Assembly: GCA_016748015.1 (NCBI GenBank)
Contig: JAAOMT010000233.1
Location: 7,271-71,270, forward strand
Length of the DNA stretch: 64,000 bases
From: Geosiphon pyriformis
Taxonomy: Eukaryota > Glomeromycota > Glomeromycetes > Archaeosporales > Geosiphonaceae
Direction: 5' to 3'
A model generated the notes under the pieces. It searched no databases and was not told the origin of the DNA. It was given only the letters and a program-made list of their open reading frames with translations. Below are positions 1 through 10,149 of this stretch, one piece after another. The position numbers were made by a program, and so were the translations under genes. How positions within the stretch are numbered: position 1 is the first letter of the stretch; each line of letters opens with the position of its first letter.

Positions 1-549
1 ATTTACAGAACTATCACCCCTATAGAAGAGAAACAAGAAGTCACTCTGAGAATAGATTACCAAGACTTTTGAAGCAGGCACTAGAAGAAAATCTGCTAAT
101 TGCCCCTATTGACATTCCACCAAATGCTACAATGCAACAAAAACTACTACTACTTCTTAATAAACAGAACAATGAATACACCCCTATCTATAGATACTTT
201 CAAATTGGAAAAACACTTTATGAACGAAAACTGGAACTTGAAACAACAAATCTCACTCTTGAAGTTATACAAAAACAAATCTACAATGAATTCAAAACAG
301 CAGCTGGACCAACAAACACTTGCTACAAACTTAGAGCAGCTTTTAGACTCTATGATTTGTTTAATACTTGTGAAAATGTTCTACAAAATCCAATACTGCA
401 ATCAATGAAAGTCTAATACATTGGCAAACTCACAGAACTGAAATTTCAACAATTTTCAGACCAGATTACTTCAATCATTTTAGATTACTATCTCAATATT
501 ACAGATAGTGCTTGGACTTTGACAGAGCTCAGTCTTAAGAAGAAGATTA
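1..549 (+). pseudogene. Gypsy family B Pol C-terminal tail (3' end of element)
   Basis: This is the poorly conserved region downstream of the integrase, at the very end of a Ty3/gypsy Pol. It enters from beyond the left edge. The longest open piece (69-416, 115 aa) continues after a stop into a stretch containing KLTELKFQQFSDQITSIIL. That aligns with the Pol tails of the other gypsy copies here, QFTNSQFQELQQQIN at 58640-58963 and KITNTQFEELQTQIT at 16168-16368. In-frame stops interrupt it near positions 70 and 414. A purine run (537-546) follows the coding part and abuts an LTR, as expected for a polypurine tract. No enzymatic motif is visible, so the identity rests on alignment to sister copies and on position before the LTR. 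Confidence 0.75.
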
Positions 550-754
550 TATTACCAGCAGAATTTTAGCTATTAATTAGCATGAAATTACTCTTATAAT
601 TCCTATAATTAATTAGTATATTAATATCATTTCAAATTATCATTTATTATTTAATCAATTATCACATATCACGATTCAATTAAAATAATCTAATTAGTAT
701 AACAGAAAGTAAGATGATCAAATTACACAATACCCTGAACTTTGTAACATTCAA

Positions 755-917
755 AAATTCGCCGAAATTTACAGAAATTCGCCGAAATTTATAAGAAATT
801 CGCCAAAATTTACAGAAATTCGCCGAAATTATGAATAGTTCACCCAAATTAATCAATAGTTCAGCAAAATAACTTGTAGTTCATCAAAATGTATCTTTAG
901 TTTGCCGGAATTTGGGC
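755..917 (+). repeat. U3 tandem repeats, eight ~20-bp units, in the family B LTR
   Basis: The first four units follow AAATTCGCCGAAATTTACAG closely. The last four drift toward TAGTTCACCAAAATTAATC. The block ends about 45 bp before the TATA box and is likely an upstream promoter or enhancer array of the LTR. A degenerate version lies at about 22180-22300 in the solo copy. Confidence 0.85.
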
Positions 918-962
918 AAAGAGAAAAAGTGCAAGTTTATAAACTAGTACTACAACAAGTTG

Positions 963-970
963 TATAAAAG
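963..970 (+). promoter_or_regulatory. Candidate TATA box of the family B LTR
   Basis: TATAAAAG in sense orientation, 413 bp into the LTR and just after the U3 repeat block. The same context is kept in the solo copy on the minus strand, near 22117-22136. This is a candidate by position and sequence only. Confidence 0.5.
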
Positions 971-1566
971 AAGAGCTTTTCTCTTCTGAAAAATGTATCT
1001 TACTTTAGATTTATCTCTTAAAGACTGTTCTTATACACAGAAAAAGAAATAAAATATCAAATAATTTGAAAAACCAAATTCTTTAATTATTGTACTTGGA
1101 AAAACCCCCAAAAACCCAACTAACATTTCGAAATTGATTAGCTACCAATTTCAGTAAACTGTTAGTGACTCCAGGCCTGGATGGAAAACGTTTCTCTTGA
1201 CAGAATTCTATTTTTTTTACATTTTTTTTATTTTTTTCTTTTCTCTTCTTTTTATAATCATTAAGGTAGTCTACAGACAAGATTTCTGTAGAAGAGTTGA
1301 CTTTCACAGCAAAGTAACTATACATTTTAGTGAGCTTCCAGACGAGCAATTCCTGGGAAAGAGTTGACGTTTACTACAACGTAACTACATAAAGTAACTG
1401 GCAAGGAATTGGCCATTCCACTTATAAGCCCAGCAGTTCAAATTATAGAAGATAATTTGAAGATAAATTCAGTTATTGGAGGTTCAACTACTTCCTAAAA
1501 ACGTGAATTCACAGCAAATCAACATTACCAACATTTAAGAAAAAAGACCAAAAACCTCCGGTAACA

Positions 1567-2150
1567 CCACCTAAACCAGAGAAAAAATGACACAATTTGC
1601 ACCTACCAAATCTAACAGTAAAAAATTTTATAACCTCAAGCATACAAACAACTCCAACCAACAACATAAAAACTAAACAGTGAAACAAGCCTAAAACCAC
1701 ACTATTATCTTTAATCAAGCCAGTCTTTTCTATATTTATTCTATGTTTGGCTCTAACAGTTTATATCTTGACACAGTACAACTCCACCACAAATCTATTG
1801 AACTTCACAAAAGTAAGAACAGCTTTTCTCTTCTCTTCAAAAACCAAAACAGCTTTAGCATACCAATCTCTCAACACAAAGTTCTTACAAATAGCTGTGT
1901 ACAGACCCACATCTGAAAAATACATAGAAAGTGACTGCAAAATGGCAGAAGCAGATAAGCACAAAATACTAAATAACAATGTCCATTTACTAGCAGCTTT
2001 AACCAAAATGTTTTCATGAAATCCAAAGTCACCAAAACAAGTAAAAACATGGTCAGACAACTCTATCTCATCACACAACAAGCACAACATTCTAGGATAA
2101 CTTCTGTTATACAATCTCTTCTTAACTGCTACTAGTAGTCATCTATAAAT
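1567..2150 (-). pseudogene. L1 ORF2 C-terminus: CxxC/HxxxC zinc module and tail
   Basis: The piece at 1761-2114 contains LCLLCDEIELSDHVFTC, a C-x2-C...H-x3-C arrangement like the zinc-binding module after RNase H in many LINE polyproteins. It is followed by the conserved block ICKNFVLRDWYAKAVLVFEE. The piece at 1509-1718 carries the last family block (GRCKLCHFFSGLGG), which aligns with FCKPCCFFFGID in L2, and is then interrupted at 1567 by the gypsy LTR. The module's biochemical role in these LINEs is not established; nucleic-acid binding is the usual inference. Confidence 0.75.
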
Positions 2151-2479
2151 AGTTTTTATTAAATATGTGCACAAATTGGCTGACTTTCTACCAGTAAATC
2201 CAAAAAACATGTGTGAATCAGAATGTCAAATCTCTGTGGTAGTTTTCTACTTAATTTTATTAACTATAGTACCAAGAATTATATCAAAACCAGGACTAGC
2301 TTTTCAATAGGCATGGCAAATTAATTGGTACAAATCACAAACAAAGTAACAAACATTGCCAGACATAGCAGTTTTCTCAGCAACCAAATACCTCTTCTAA
2401 ATTCTAGCCAGCAGAGAAAAGGGCAAGAACATGATTTCAATAGCCAATGTATTAGCCCTAATATTGCCAGGTATACCAA

Positions 2480-2790
2480 AATGTCTTTTAACCTTTACTC
2501 ACTTAATAAAAATGTTTTTATCTCTAAGAAGATTGATTATCTGCAATCTTTCAATCCAACATTGGTTGTGAAAATTGGGCATAATAAAAGAAGTCTTAGA
2601 CATACAGACATTGATTGCAGATTGGCTATCCAAGTACAGAACTACAGAGCATGAAGATGAAATGCACTTCAAAGCCAAAGCAACAGTCTGCAATTCAGTC
2701 AAAGTAGAAGACATAAGTCCAGCTACTCTAATTCTAATACCTGCATTCACAGCTGGAAAGTAAGCAGCTGTTCTACCTGTCACTTCATTG
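2480..2790 (-). pseudogene. L1 ORF2 RNase H domain
   Basis: RNase H type I domain that would remove RNA from the RNA:DNA hybrid after target-primed reverse transcription. The piece at 2499-2783 shows STLTELQTVALALKC (second catalytic acidic residue, Glu, kept) and VVLYLDSQSAINVC (third, Asp, kept). The first Asp block (normally TDGS) lies upstream in a degraded stretch. The last catalytic block is lost where the frame closes after RDKNIFIK. It matches RNase H of L4 (36385-37008) and L6 (56646-57140) in order and spacing. Confidence 0.8.
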
Positions 2791-4560
2791 AACCCAGCAT
2801 CTTTTAAGAACCTATTTGTATAAATCTCAATGTAATCAGATCATAATTCTAGTAAACTATTATGAACATCAGAAAACTTTCCAGAATTCAAAACATTAAG
2901 CACATCTTTTCCAAAAACAGCAGCAGTTCCAACTTCCAATGAAACAGAATTATGTATAAACTTAGATACCAACATGAACCAGTGAAGCACAGAACCTCTT
3001 AAATCCAACTGCTTCCAATGTTAAAACATTTTCCAATCTATCACATTCTCTTTTTTGTCTATAAGCCTGTTACTAAATGTGATATTAAACTGCTTCAATG
3101 ATAGAACAGATTTATAATACAAGAACTAATCCAAAATAACAAATATCAGAAAATTGCCAAATGCATAAAAGGCATTAGGCAGATTGTTTACCAAAGACAA
3201 TTCATTATTCATTAAAATTTTCACCACCTCAGCCAAGAAATTGTTTACAGGACTAACACACAACCTGACAGAAAATTGTAAAGAATTTAGAAAGACCATC
3301 TCAGAACTTGCAAATTCAAAAATTTATGATCAAATAAATATTCAAGAATATTATGGCTATTAAAGAATAAAATCAGTGAAGCCAGCTTTCTCTCAGACTG
3401 CACTTGTTCAAAGAGTTTCAAATCATATAAAGATGAATGATGTAAAACCTTCTTGGGAAAATCACATGGTAAATCAGTCTTGGCTTTAAGACCTTTCCTA
3501 ATCATTGTATTTCACTTATAATACATATCTGAAGAACCAAATTAAACTGTATGCAAAAGCTAACAATAGACTACAAGACAGCCAAAACCAAGTAACAAAA
3601 TTGTTTATTTGTAATAGTCTTCCTCAACACTACATTAGTAAAAAATCTGACATTTTTATGAGCTTAAGCCAAACTGGATTTAAAGAGACCCTTAGTTGAT
3701 AAGAAGATACCCAGATATTGGTGTAACTCATTTTTTTTAGCAATCAAAATTGGTAAACCATTGATCAATAGCAAAGCATTCTTAATACCTTGATTGATAA
3801 GAATAGCTACCATCTTATTATTATTAATTGAAATGTCATTGACCTCAAAAAACTTACTAGCAATATTTAAAATATACTGTGTAGAAGCCTAACAGCTCTC
3901 GACCCAAATCATATCATCTACAAAGGCACCAGCAGCCAAAAAAGAAGTTTTTCCTTCAACTGTCTCAATCTTGCCAAACTTTGCCACAAACCTAGTATCT
4001 ATTCTATATCCACACAAGTGCTCATGTCTCTTTATCTCACACAAAAGCAGATCATAAAAAATCTTCCAAAGAAATAGAAAAAAGATTTTCTTTTAATCCA
4101 ACTTATTATGTATTCTATAACTTTCTAAGAGCCCAAAGTCAGTTATCACTCTGTTAACTCTATTCTCATAAATGTTGCCAAAAAACTGGATGAACTGCTT
4201 ACATATTTTGATGCAATGCAAGCTTGCTCTTAAGTGATATCAGCCTACCAAATTATAAGCTTTACATATGTTTTGCAGTACCAACCAAAGTTCTTTATTT
4301 TTTTTTAGAGCATTCTCAACAATAGATTTAATTGCAAAAATAGAAGACTGAATAGAAGTACTCTTCAACACCAAAAAATTATTACCACAAAGAACATTAA
4401 ATTTACTACAAGCCAAAAATATCTGATTGAAAAAAATCTTAAATAAAATTTTACATGCAGTATTGACTAAAGCAATAAGCTTAATATTTGTTAAAACACT
4501 ATTCTATTTATAAGGTTTTGGGATTATTGAAATCCATGCTTTCTTCTAGACAGCTGAAAC
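2791..4560 (-). pseudogene. L1 ORF2 reverse transcriptase and connection region
   Basis: Read on the minus strand, about 3880-4200 encodes FGLLESYRIHNKLD, WKIFYDLLLCEIKRHEHL and then GAFVDDMIWVES, the catalytic FxDD loop of a LINE RT. L1 is the only LINE copy here that keeps both aspartates; the others read FVDN, FIND or FINN. Downstream blocks include LNIASKFFEVNDISINNN and the ATYLGIFLS-like stretch around 3700. The connection region (about 2791-3600, including the piece at 3287-3505) is in pieces with several stops, so no open frame covers the enzyme. Confidence 0.8.
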
Positions 4561-5075
4561 TGTGCCCAAACTTAAACACAAATTTAGCAGCTTCAAAAAA
4601 CAGACCAATATTTTCTTACCACAATGTTTTCAAAGTTTATTAGATATCTCAGACAACCTAACTGCTTTATTATTTGGCAAGCCATTAATAACCAAAAACA
4701 ATTTCACTATACCAATTTCCTTTATTACACCAGAGAAAACAATATCATCTATATAATCCAGAGGCATATATTGTTAAGACCAAAGATCAGGCATTTTTGG
4801 AAGTACTGAATGCTTTTTTGTCCACCTTTCCATAATTTTATCAATCTTAAGCTTAATCTCATTAGGTTCAACTACCAATTTATAATTTATTACCAAGTGA
4901 TCTAGAACCACTTTGCAAAACAGATGTTTCAGAATGCTTTTTATCATCTGCTCTTTGTCAAAACAGAAATTTTCTATATAATAGTCAACTGCCTTTTTAA
5001 TGGCTGTATCTTCAACAATCTTAGACTTATAATACTTAGATTTCCTGTATCTTTTCTTTACTACCGACATTTTTT
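4561..5075 (-). pseudogene. L1 ORF2 pre-RT region
   Basis: The 98-aa piece at 4774-5070 includes KEQMIKSILKHLFCKVVLDH. It aligns with KSHMIRSILERPFHKVVLDH in L6 (54297-54671) and KDNMISSILKCFFCKVVLDH in L4, placing it between endonuclease and RT. It is basic and low in complexity, with no known catalytic motif. The first residues near 5070 are the 5'-most recognisable part of L1. Confidence 0.75.
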
Positions 5076-5879
5076 TTCTTTTTAATTAAAAAAAATTATT
5101 ACTTTAAAAAATACTTTAAAGTCAAATTAATTAATTTTTTTTTTGGCTGTATAGTTTTTGAAATTAATAATTTGATTTTTTAAGTTAATAATTAAACATG
5201 TTTTATTTTTTGTTTTTCTAATTTTTATTATTATTAATAATTTGTTATAATTTTTAAATCTTTGAAAATTTTAAATTATGTTGTTTTAAAAATTGGTATT
5301 TTGCATAAAAATAGTATTTAATAAAAAACTTTTAAATGTTATTACTGTTATAAATATTAAAATTTAGATTATTTGACCATAAATTATAAAATATTTTTTT
5401 TTAAGTTTTTGTTTATATAAATAATACCAAATTATATATTAAAGTTTTTATATAATTAATTTTATTATTATTATATTTTTGGCTACTTTTATTGTTGTTT
5501 TTATTAATTCTATAATTGGTTTTAAATTAGATTTTTTGGAATCTTAAATTTTTAATTTAATTATATTGATTAAGTTTATTATTAAACTAATTGGTTTTTT
5601 AATTATTTTAATTATTTTTTTTTGGTTTTAGATGATTAAAAACATTTTAAATTAAAAACTAATATAATTATAATAGTTAGTTTTACTTTTAGTTTTGTTA
5701 AATTTTTGTTTAATCTGTATAATAACTTTGTTTTTATTAAAACTAAATTGAATTTTGGTTAATTTAATAATATTATAATAGATATTAGTAATATATTTTT
5801 TAAGTAAATCAATTTTTAAATATATAATATTTATAACAAATAAGTTTGAAGTTTTTTCTTAAGCATGAATTTATTATTT
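5076..5879. other. AT-rich stretch, no gene recognised
   Basis: Mostly A and T with long T runs and stops in all frames. It lies between the truncated 5' end of L1 and the first recognisable block of LINE L7, so it is probably the decayed upstream part of L7, but I could not align it. No tRNA or promoter-like feature stands out. Confidence 0.4.
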
Positions 5880-6257
5880 TTTGGTGTTTTATAATTGCTC
5901 TCTTTATGTATATTTAATGATATTATTTATATTGTTTTATACAAAAATATTATATTTAAAAAATAGTATTTAGAAACTTGGTTCATTTTTGGCTGTTCTT
6001 AAATTATTAATAAAAAAATTGTTGATTTTATATATGACTTGAGCATAATTTATTATAAGAAAATATGGTTAGTGTAATCTAAATATAAGGCAGTTTTAAA
6101 GAAAAATTGTTTGGTTTTTTATAATAGTTTTGTATTTTTAGTAATATATAGTTTAATGTTTTTGTTTTTTGATAATATTGTTAAGTTGCTTGAAATTGTA
6201 AAAACACATGATATTAGTTTTGGCATGTACAAGTTTTGTGCTTTTTTTTAATATTAT
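5880..6257 (+). pseudogene. L7 ORF2 C-terminal region
   Basis: Plus-strand translation gives NDIIYIVLYKNIIFKK, then a stop, then KIVDFIYDLSIIYYKKIWLV, a further stop, and KYKAVLKKNCLVFYNS followed by VKLLEIVKTHDISFGMYK. These follow the L2 blocks NIIYTILCKSFMFKDW, IWLVWAKYKAFMEKKKLI and VIKLLGVAETLGIGFGFCK. The stops replace Trp codons (IWLVW, FKDW), as expected for G-to-A change. No catalytic domain remains. Identity is secure from the ordered block matches even though no long open frame exists. Confidence 0.75.
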
Positions 6258-6265
6258 TATGGATT

Positions 6266-6911
6266 GGAGTAACAAGCTAACAGATAGCAAAGAAAAACAA
6301 AATTGTAAGATGATAGAAATAATCAAAAAAAAATTACAATAAGGAAGTAAATTAAATAAGTAAAAATTCAATATATATGATCAGTTTTATAAAAATCACA
6401 GTCACAAATCTTTTCTGGAAATCTGAAGGTAGAAGAATAGTCTATAATTGTTAATAAAATAACACTACTGCTATTATTCTATGCCTCAATTCAACAATTT
6501 TTAAAATCAATAACAGGTATTATTTGTGCTTTTTAATTATTTTTTTATTCAATGAATGACAAGAACAAATAATTGCTTCTTAGACTAATTTTAACAATAC
6601 AAATCAAGAAGAGAAAAAGATAATATATGTGAATGCCAACAAGTAATCTTTTATTTCAAGATGTTCAGATACTTGAAGATAGGAAAAAAAAAATAAGCAA
6701 TATAAAAGAAAATAATTGATAATGGGTTTTATTTCATTATTTTGATTATGTCTTTCTATAGCTAAGAGACTTATCATTTATATAGCTATTGAAAGTGATC
6801 AATGACTAAGTCAATAGTCAGATTAATAATTAAGTTAATAATTACTATTTAAAAATAGAGTGGCTAATTATATAACATTAGTGATTAATACATGTGATAA
6901 CTAATAAAAAG
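6266..6911. mobile_element. Unclassified 646-bp insert with 8-bp flanking direct repeat
   Basis: It is flanked by TATGGATT at 6258-6265 and again at 6912-6919. Removing it together with one repeat restores the alignment of L7 to L2. The ends (GGAGTAACAAGC at the left, AACTAATAAAAAG at the right) show no obvious terminal inverted repeat and no TG...CA, and the right end is A-rich. It could be a SINE-like or processed insertion, or a non-autonomous DNA transposon with eroded termini. No coding potential was recognised. Confidence 0.5.
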
Positions 6912-7024
6912 TATGGATTTCAACTATAACAATATTAGTTGTAATTTTTTATTAAAATAAATCTGTAGTATTGCTTTAATTAACTTAAGTGGCTGGTTAC
7001 ATATAAAAAGTACATGATTTATGT

Positions 7025-7879
7025 TGTTACAAGTGTTTATTTAAAGTATTTAAATAATTAACAAACCCTGTAATTTGGTGCTTAATAGCTAAATAAGATA
7101 GTAATTTCTAAAGATTTTAAAGTTTAAAGAATTTGGTTAAGTTTTTTGTATAATAAACAGAAATTCAATTAATGTTTTTTTTCAATTTTTGTCTTTAGTG
7201 TAATGACCAGTTTATTTTGGCAGTTGTGCTCTTCTGGTAAGCTATTTTTAAGTTTTTTTATCTTTGTTTTATGAGTCTTTTACCAAGGTATTCTTAACAT
7301 TAATTACTTGGTGCTTAATTTTTTAATTAATTAATAAACAAAAAATAAAACAAAATAAAATAAAATAAAATAAAAAAAGAAATTAAAAATTAGTATTCTG
7401 TCAATAGCCATAATTAAAAGCTATTGGTTTAATGTGATTAAATATTAAATTCTATTAACATAAATTTTTGATAATACATAAGTGATTAATATTTTTTAAT
7501 TAAATAATGACAATATAAATTGAATGATAATAAATATTTTTATTAATATGAATATAATTTTACTTTAAGTTATAAAAAACTATTTTTTGAAGAAAAAAAT
7601 ATTTGCTAACTATTAATTAGTTATTACTGTTCTGTTTTTTCTGTTTCTAATACTTTTACTATATATATATAATTTATGTTATATGAAATCCTTTACATTT
7701 TTACTTTTTTTTATACTACTTTTTGAAAATGTACTTATTTTTTGAAAATATACACATTCCTGAAAATATGTTATGATTTTTTGAAAATATGCTCACTTAT
7801 TAAATACTATTCTCTTATTAATCTATTTTATAATTTGTTTTTCCTATTTTTTTCTGGTATTTTTTTTCTATGAGTAATA
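7025..7879 (-). repeat. Solo LTR, family A
   Basis: 855 bp from TGTTACAAG to GAGTAATA (CA end decayed). It is flanked by a perfect 4-bp target duplication, ATGT (7021-7024 and 7880-7883), inside the L7 3' UTR. It aligns with the LTRs of element A (ACAAACCCTGTAATTTGGTG, TATAATAAACAGAAATTCAA). On the plus strand it reads as the reverse of the sense LTR, like element A. It contains an (AAAAT)n run at about 7340-7375 and a family-variable repeat block near 7715-7800 built on TTTTTTGAAAATATGC, next to TATATATATA at about 7661-7671. Confidence 0.85.
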
Positions 7880-7935
7880 ATGTTTAGTTTAGATTACTTA
7901 ATTACATGTATTATGCTATTAAATATAATAATAAT

Positions 7936-8607
7936 AAAATAAGTTTTTTGATATTAAAAGTAGTTTTAAAAAACTTAAATTGTTTTTAAGTAATTTTATT
8001 TTTAATAGTTATAATTCAAATAGTTTTATTAATAAATTAGATAAATTGAATTTATTTTTGATTTATTTTTGATTTAATTTAATTTAGTTTAGTTTTAACT
8101 GACTTGAATAATTAGTTATATATATAAAATATATAAACTGTAATTATTTTAAAAATTTTGTATTTTATGTTATATTTAATAATTAAATTATATTTTATTA
8201 TAAAAAAAACATAAAAAAACAAATATTTAAATTTAAACCTAAAACATATAACATAATTTTTAAAAATACCAAATATATATATTAATAATAATTATCAAAT
8301 TTTTAATCTTAATAAATAACAAATTATTAATTTTAATTAATTTGTTTTTTTTTGTATTTTGCTTTTAATTTGATATTTAATAAATAATTTTTTTTTGTAT
8401 TAAATAATTATACTTTAACAAAATTTAATTAGTAATTTTAAAGTTATTAAAAACTTATTAAACTAGTTTTTAAATACAAATTTTTAATATTTATACAAAT
8501 AAATTATTATTTTTTATAATATATAAAACTTAAAATATCAACAATAAATTAATTACAATATTAATAAATAATTTTTATTAATTTTAATACTTATACAATA
8601 ATTTATG
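7936..8607. other. AT-rich spacer, no gene recognised
   Basis: Extremely AT-rich, with short homopolymers and no open frame of note. I could not align it to any element in the window. It ends at a T10 run (8608-8617) that is the likely poly(A) tail of minus-strand LINE L2. Confidence 0.4.
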
Positions 8608-8739
8608 TTTTTTTTTTAACATTTAATAAATGAGATTCAAATGCCACTTAGCACAATATATCAAACTAAGTAATTTAAACTAAGTGCAAATCATATACTT
8701 TTTACATGTGACCAGTTATTCGGACTGGTTAGAGCAATA

Positions 8740-9408
8740 TTATGAATTTATTACAACTGATACTATACTATCAATGCCAAAAAAAAAACAGCAAGGCTTA
8801 CAAAAACCAAAGCCAATACCTAGAGTTTCTGCAACACCAAGCAACTTAATAACACTAATAAAGAACAATAATAACAGACTATGGACCTCAAATAACAATG
8901 AACCATCACAAACAATTAATTTTTTTTTCTCCATAAATGCCTTGTATTTGGCCCAAACCAACCATATCTCAATATGATAAGTTGCTTTCAAGCCCTGGAC
9001 AAAATTAATAATATTTTTACTGACAACTTTAATACTATTAAAAATGAACAAAGCCTCTGAAAACCAATCTTTGAACATAAAACTCTTACACAAAATGGTG
9101 TAAATAATATTATCAGAAACACACAAAGAAAGCATCTGTAAAACATGAAATAAAACCAGATTCAAATCCAACAAAACACTCCATTGAGTCAAATAAGACT
9201 TGAACAAATACATGCAAATCTTAACATCAAACATGCACATAAACAAATAATTGGAACCCTCCATGTTTCCATAATAAAAACACAACACACTGGAATATCT
9301 TTTATTGTAAAAATGTTTTTGAACAGTAACTGGCAGATGACAGTACAAAGCCTTCATAAAATACAAACACAGACCAGTCATAAATTTACTTGTAAAGCCA
9401 GTAGTCAT
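8740..9408 (-). pseudogene. L2 ORF2 C-terminal domain (222-aa open piece)
   Basis: The longest clean piece of L2. It begins in the LYFMKALYCHLPVTVQKHFY block, passes a damaged zinc module (LCFYYGNMEGSNYLFMC, where the second Cys and the His of the family's CxxC/HxxxC are replaced), then runs through ILCKSFMFKDWFSEALFIFN and IWLVWAKYKAFMEKKKLI to the last block LLGVAETLGIGFGFCKPCC. It is the best reference for the C-terminus of this LINE family in the window. Function beyond LINE polyprotein C-terminus is unknown. Confidence 0.8.
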
Positions 9409-9753
9409 ATGTGAATTAGGATGTCAAACCAAAGTAATATGTATTCAATCCACATCAACAATCATGCTTTTGTTAATAATGCTAAAACCAGGTTTAACCT
9501 CCCAATAGGCATGATGAACAGCCCTAAAAACTCTTTAAGCAAAATAACAAATGTTCTCAGCCATTACTATCCTGTCAGTCTTAATAAATTTATCCTCAAC
9601 TAGAACAGAAAACACAAAATCTGAATCAGCAGCCAAACTAGCCAGCACATTAGCACACTTATTATCCAAAACATCCAAATAATCTTTAATCTTGCTTCAA
9701 AAAACATTGAGCTTTTTATTTTTAACAAAAGCCACCACATCTTACCACTCTAT

Positions 9754-10149
9754 TCAACAACAATTCCAAAAGTCTAGCAAAGCCAAAATTGACTCAGCAG
9801 CACAAGCATCTAAGACAGCTTGACTGTCAAAGTACACTACAACTGAACTGCCAAAAGAAATATACTCTAAAACCAAAGCAATTGCCTGCAATTTTGTCAT
9901 AGTAGAAGATACCAATCCACCAATTTTAACACCAATGCCCAAATTCAAATCAGAAAAATATGCAGCCACACCATATTTTATCTTGCATGTATCCAGATTC
10001 TTTAAAGATTTATTCATGTAAATACTAATGATTTCCAGATCAGTAGTAAAAAGACAATGTCTCAAACCCAAAACACCATCAAAACCACAGATATTCAGAG
10101 ACCAAAACTCAATGACAGGTAAACCAGCCAAAAAAAAAGACTTGACCAA
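9754..10149 (-). pseudogene. L2 ORF2 RNase H domain
   Basis: 131-aa piece with YGVAAYFSDLNLGIGVKIGG, then STMTKLQAIALVLEY and VVVYFDSQAVLDAC. The catalytic Glu of the second motif (TELQAI in L1) is Lys here, a GAA-to-AAA type change. The Asp of the third motif is kept. The upstream TDGS motif is not in the open part, and the downstream part is closed by a stop shortly after ALLDFWNCC. This would be inactive. Confidence 0.8.

Larger units (their letters stand above)
550..1566 (+). repeat. Family B LTR, 3' LTR of the element entering from the left
   Basis: About 1017 bp, starting TATTACCAG (probably mutated TGTTACCAG) and ending GGTAACA. It matches the reverse complement of 21524-22509 along its whole length, and that second copy is bounded by a perfect 4-bp target duplication, which fixes the ends. 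The polypurine tract at 537-546 lies directly upstream. A block of eight ~20-bp repeats (755-917) and a TATAAAAG box (963-970) give a normal U3 layout in sense orientation. The next base (1567) resumes a minus-strand LINE coding region, so the element is inserted in LINE L1. Its 5' half and left target duplication are off the window. Confidence 0.85.
1567..5075 (-). mobile_element. LINE L1, 5'-truncated non-LTR retrotransposon
   Basis: Minus-strand remnant of the LINE family that recurs six more times in this window. Read 5' to 3' it runs from a pre-RT region (5070-4560) through reverse transcriptase, connection region, RNase H and zinc-type module to the C-terminus near 1567. Endonuclease and ORF1 are missing: recognisable coding stops at about 5075 and AT-rich sequence begins, a typical 5' truncation. 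The extreme C-terminus is cut by the gypsy family B element, and its 3' UTR should lie beyond the left edge. Several stops and shifts are present. Confidence 0.85.
5880..7935 (+). mobile_element. LINE L7, 3' end only, with two later insertions
   Basis: The C-terminal coding part occupies about 5880-6257, continues briefly at 6912-7024 as the end of the ORF and 3' UTR, and finishes at 7880 to about 7935. When the two inserts (6266-6911 and 7025-7879) are ignored, the remaining pieces align in order with the reverse complement of the 3' end of L2, including the UTR motif TGGTTACATATAAAAAGTAC. The copy is far more AT-rich and stop-ridden than its relatives. Confidence 0.75.

Noticed and set aside
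755-917. Possible CRISPR array
   Set aside because: The 20-bp units are contiguous with no unique spacers and lie inside an LTR upstream of a TATA box. No cas genes; the context is eukaryotic.
8719-8735. tRNA-like box A (TGGTTAGAGC)
   Set aside because: No B box or cloverleaf pairing follows, and the sequence is part of the LINE 3' UTR on the other strand.
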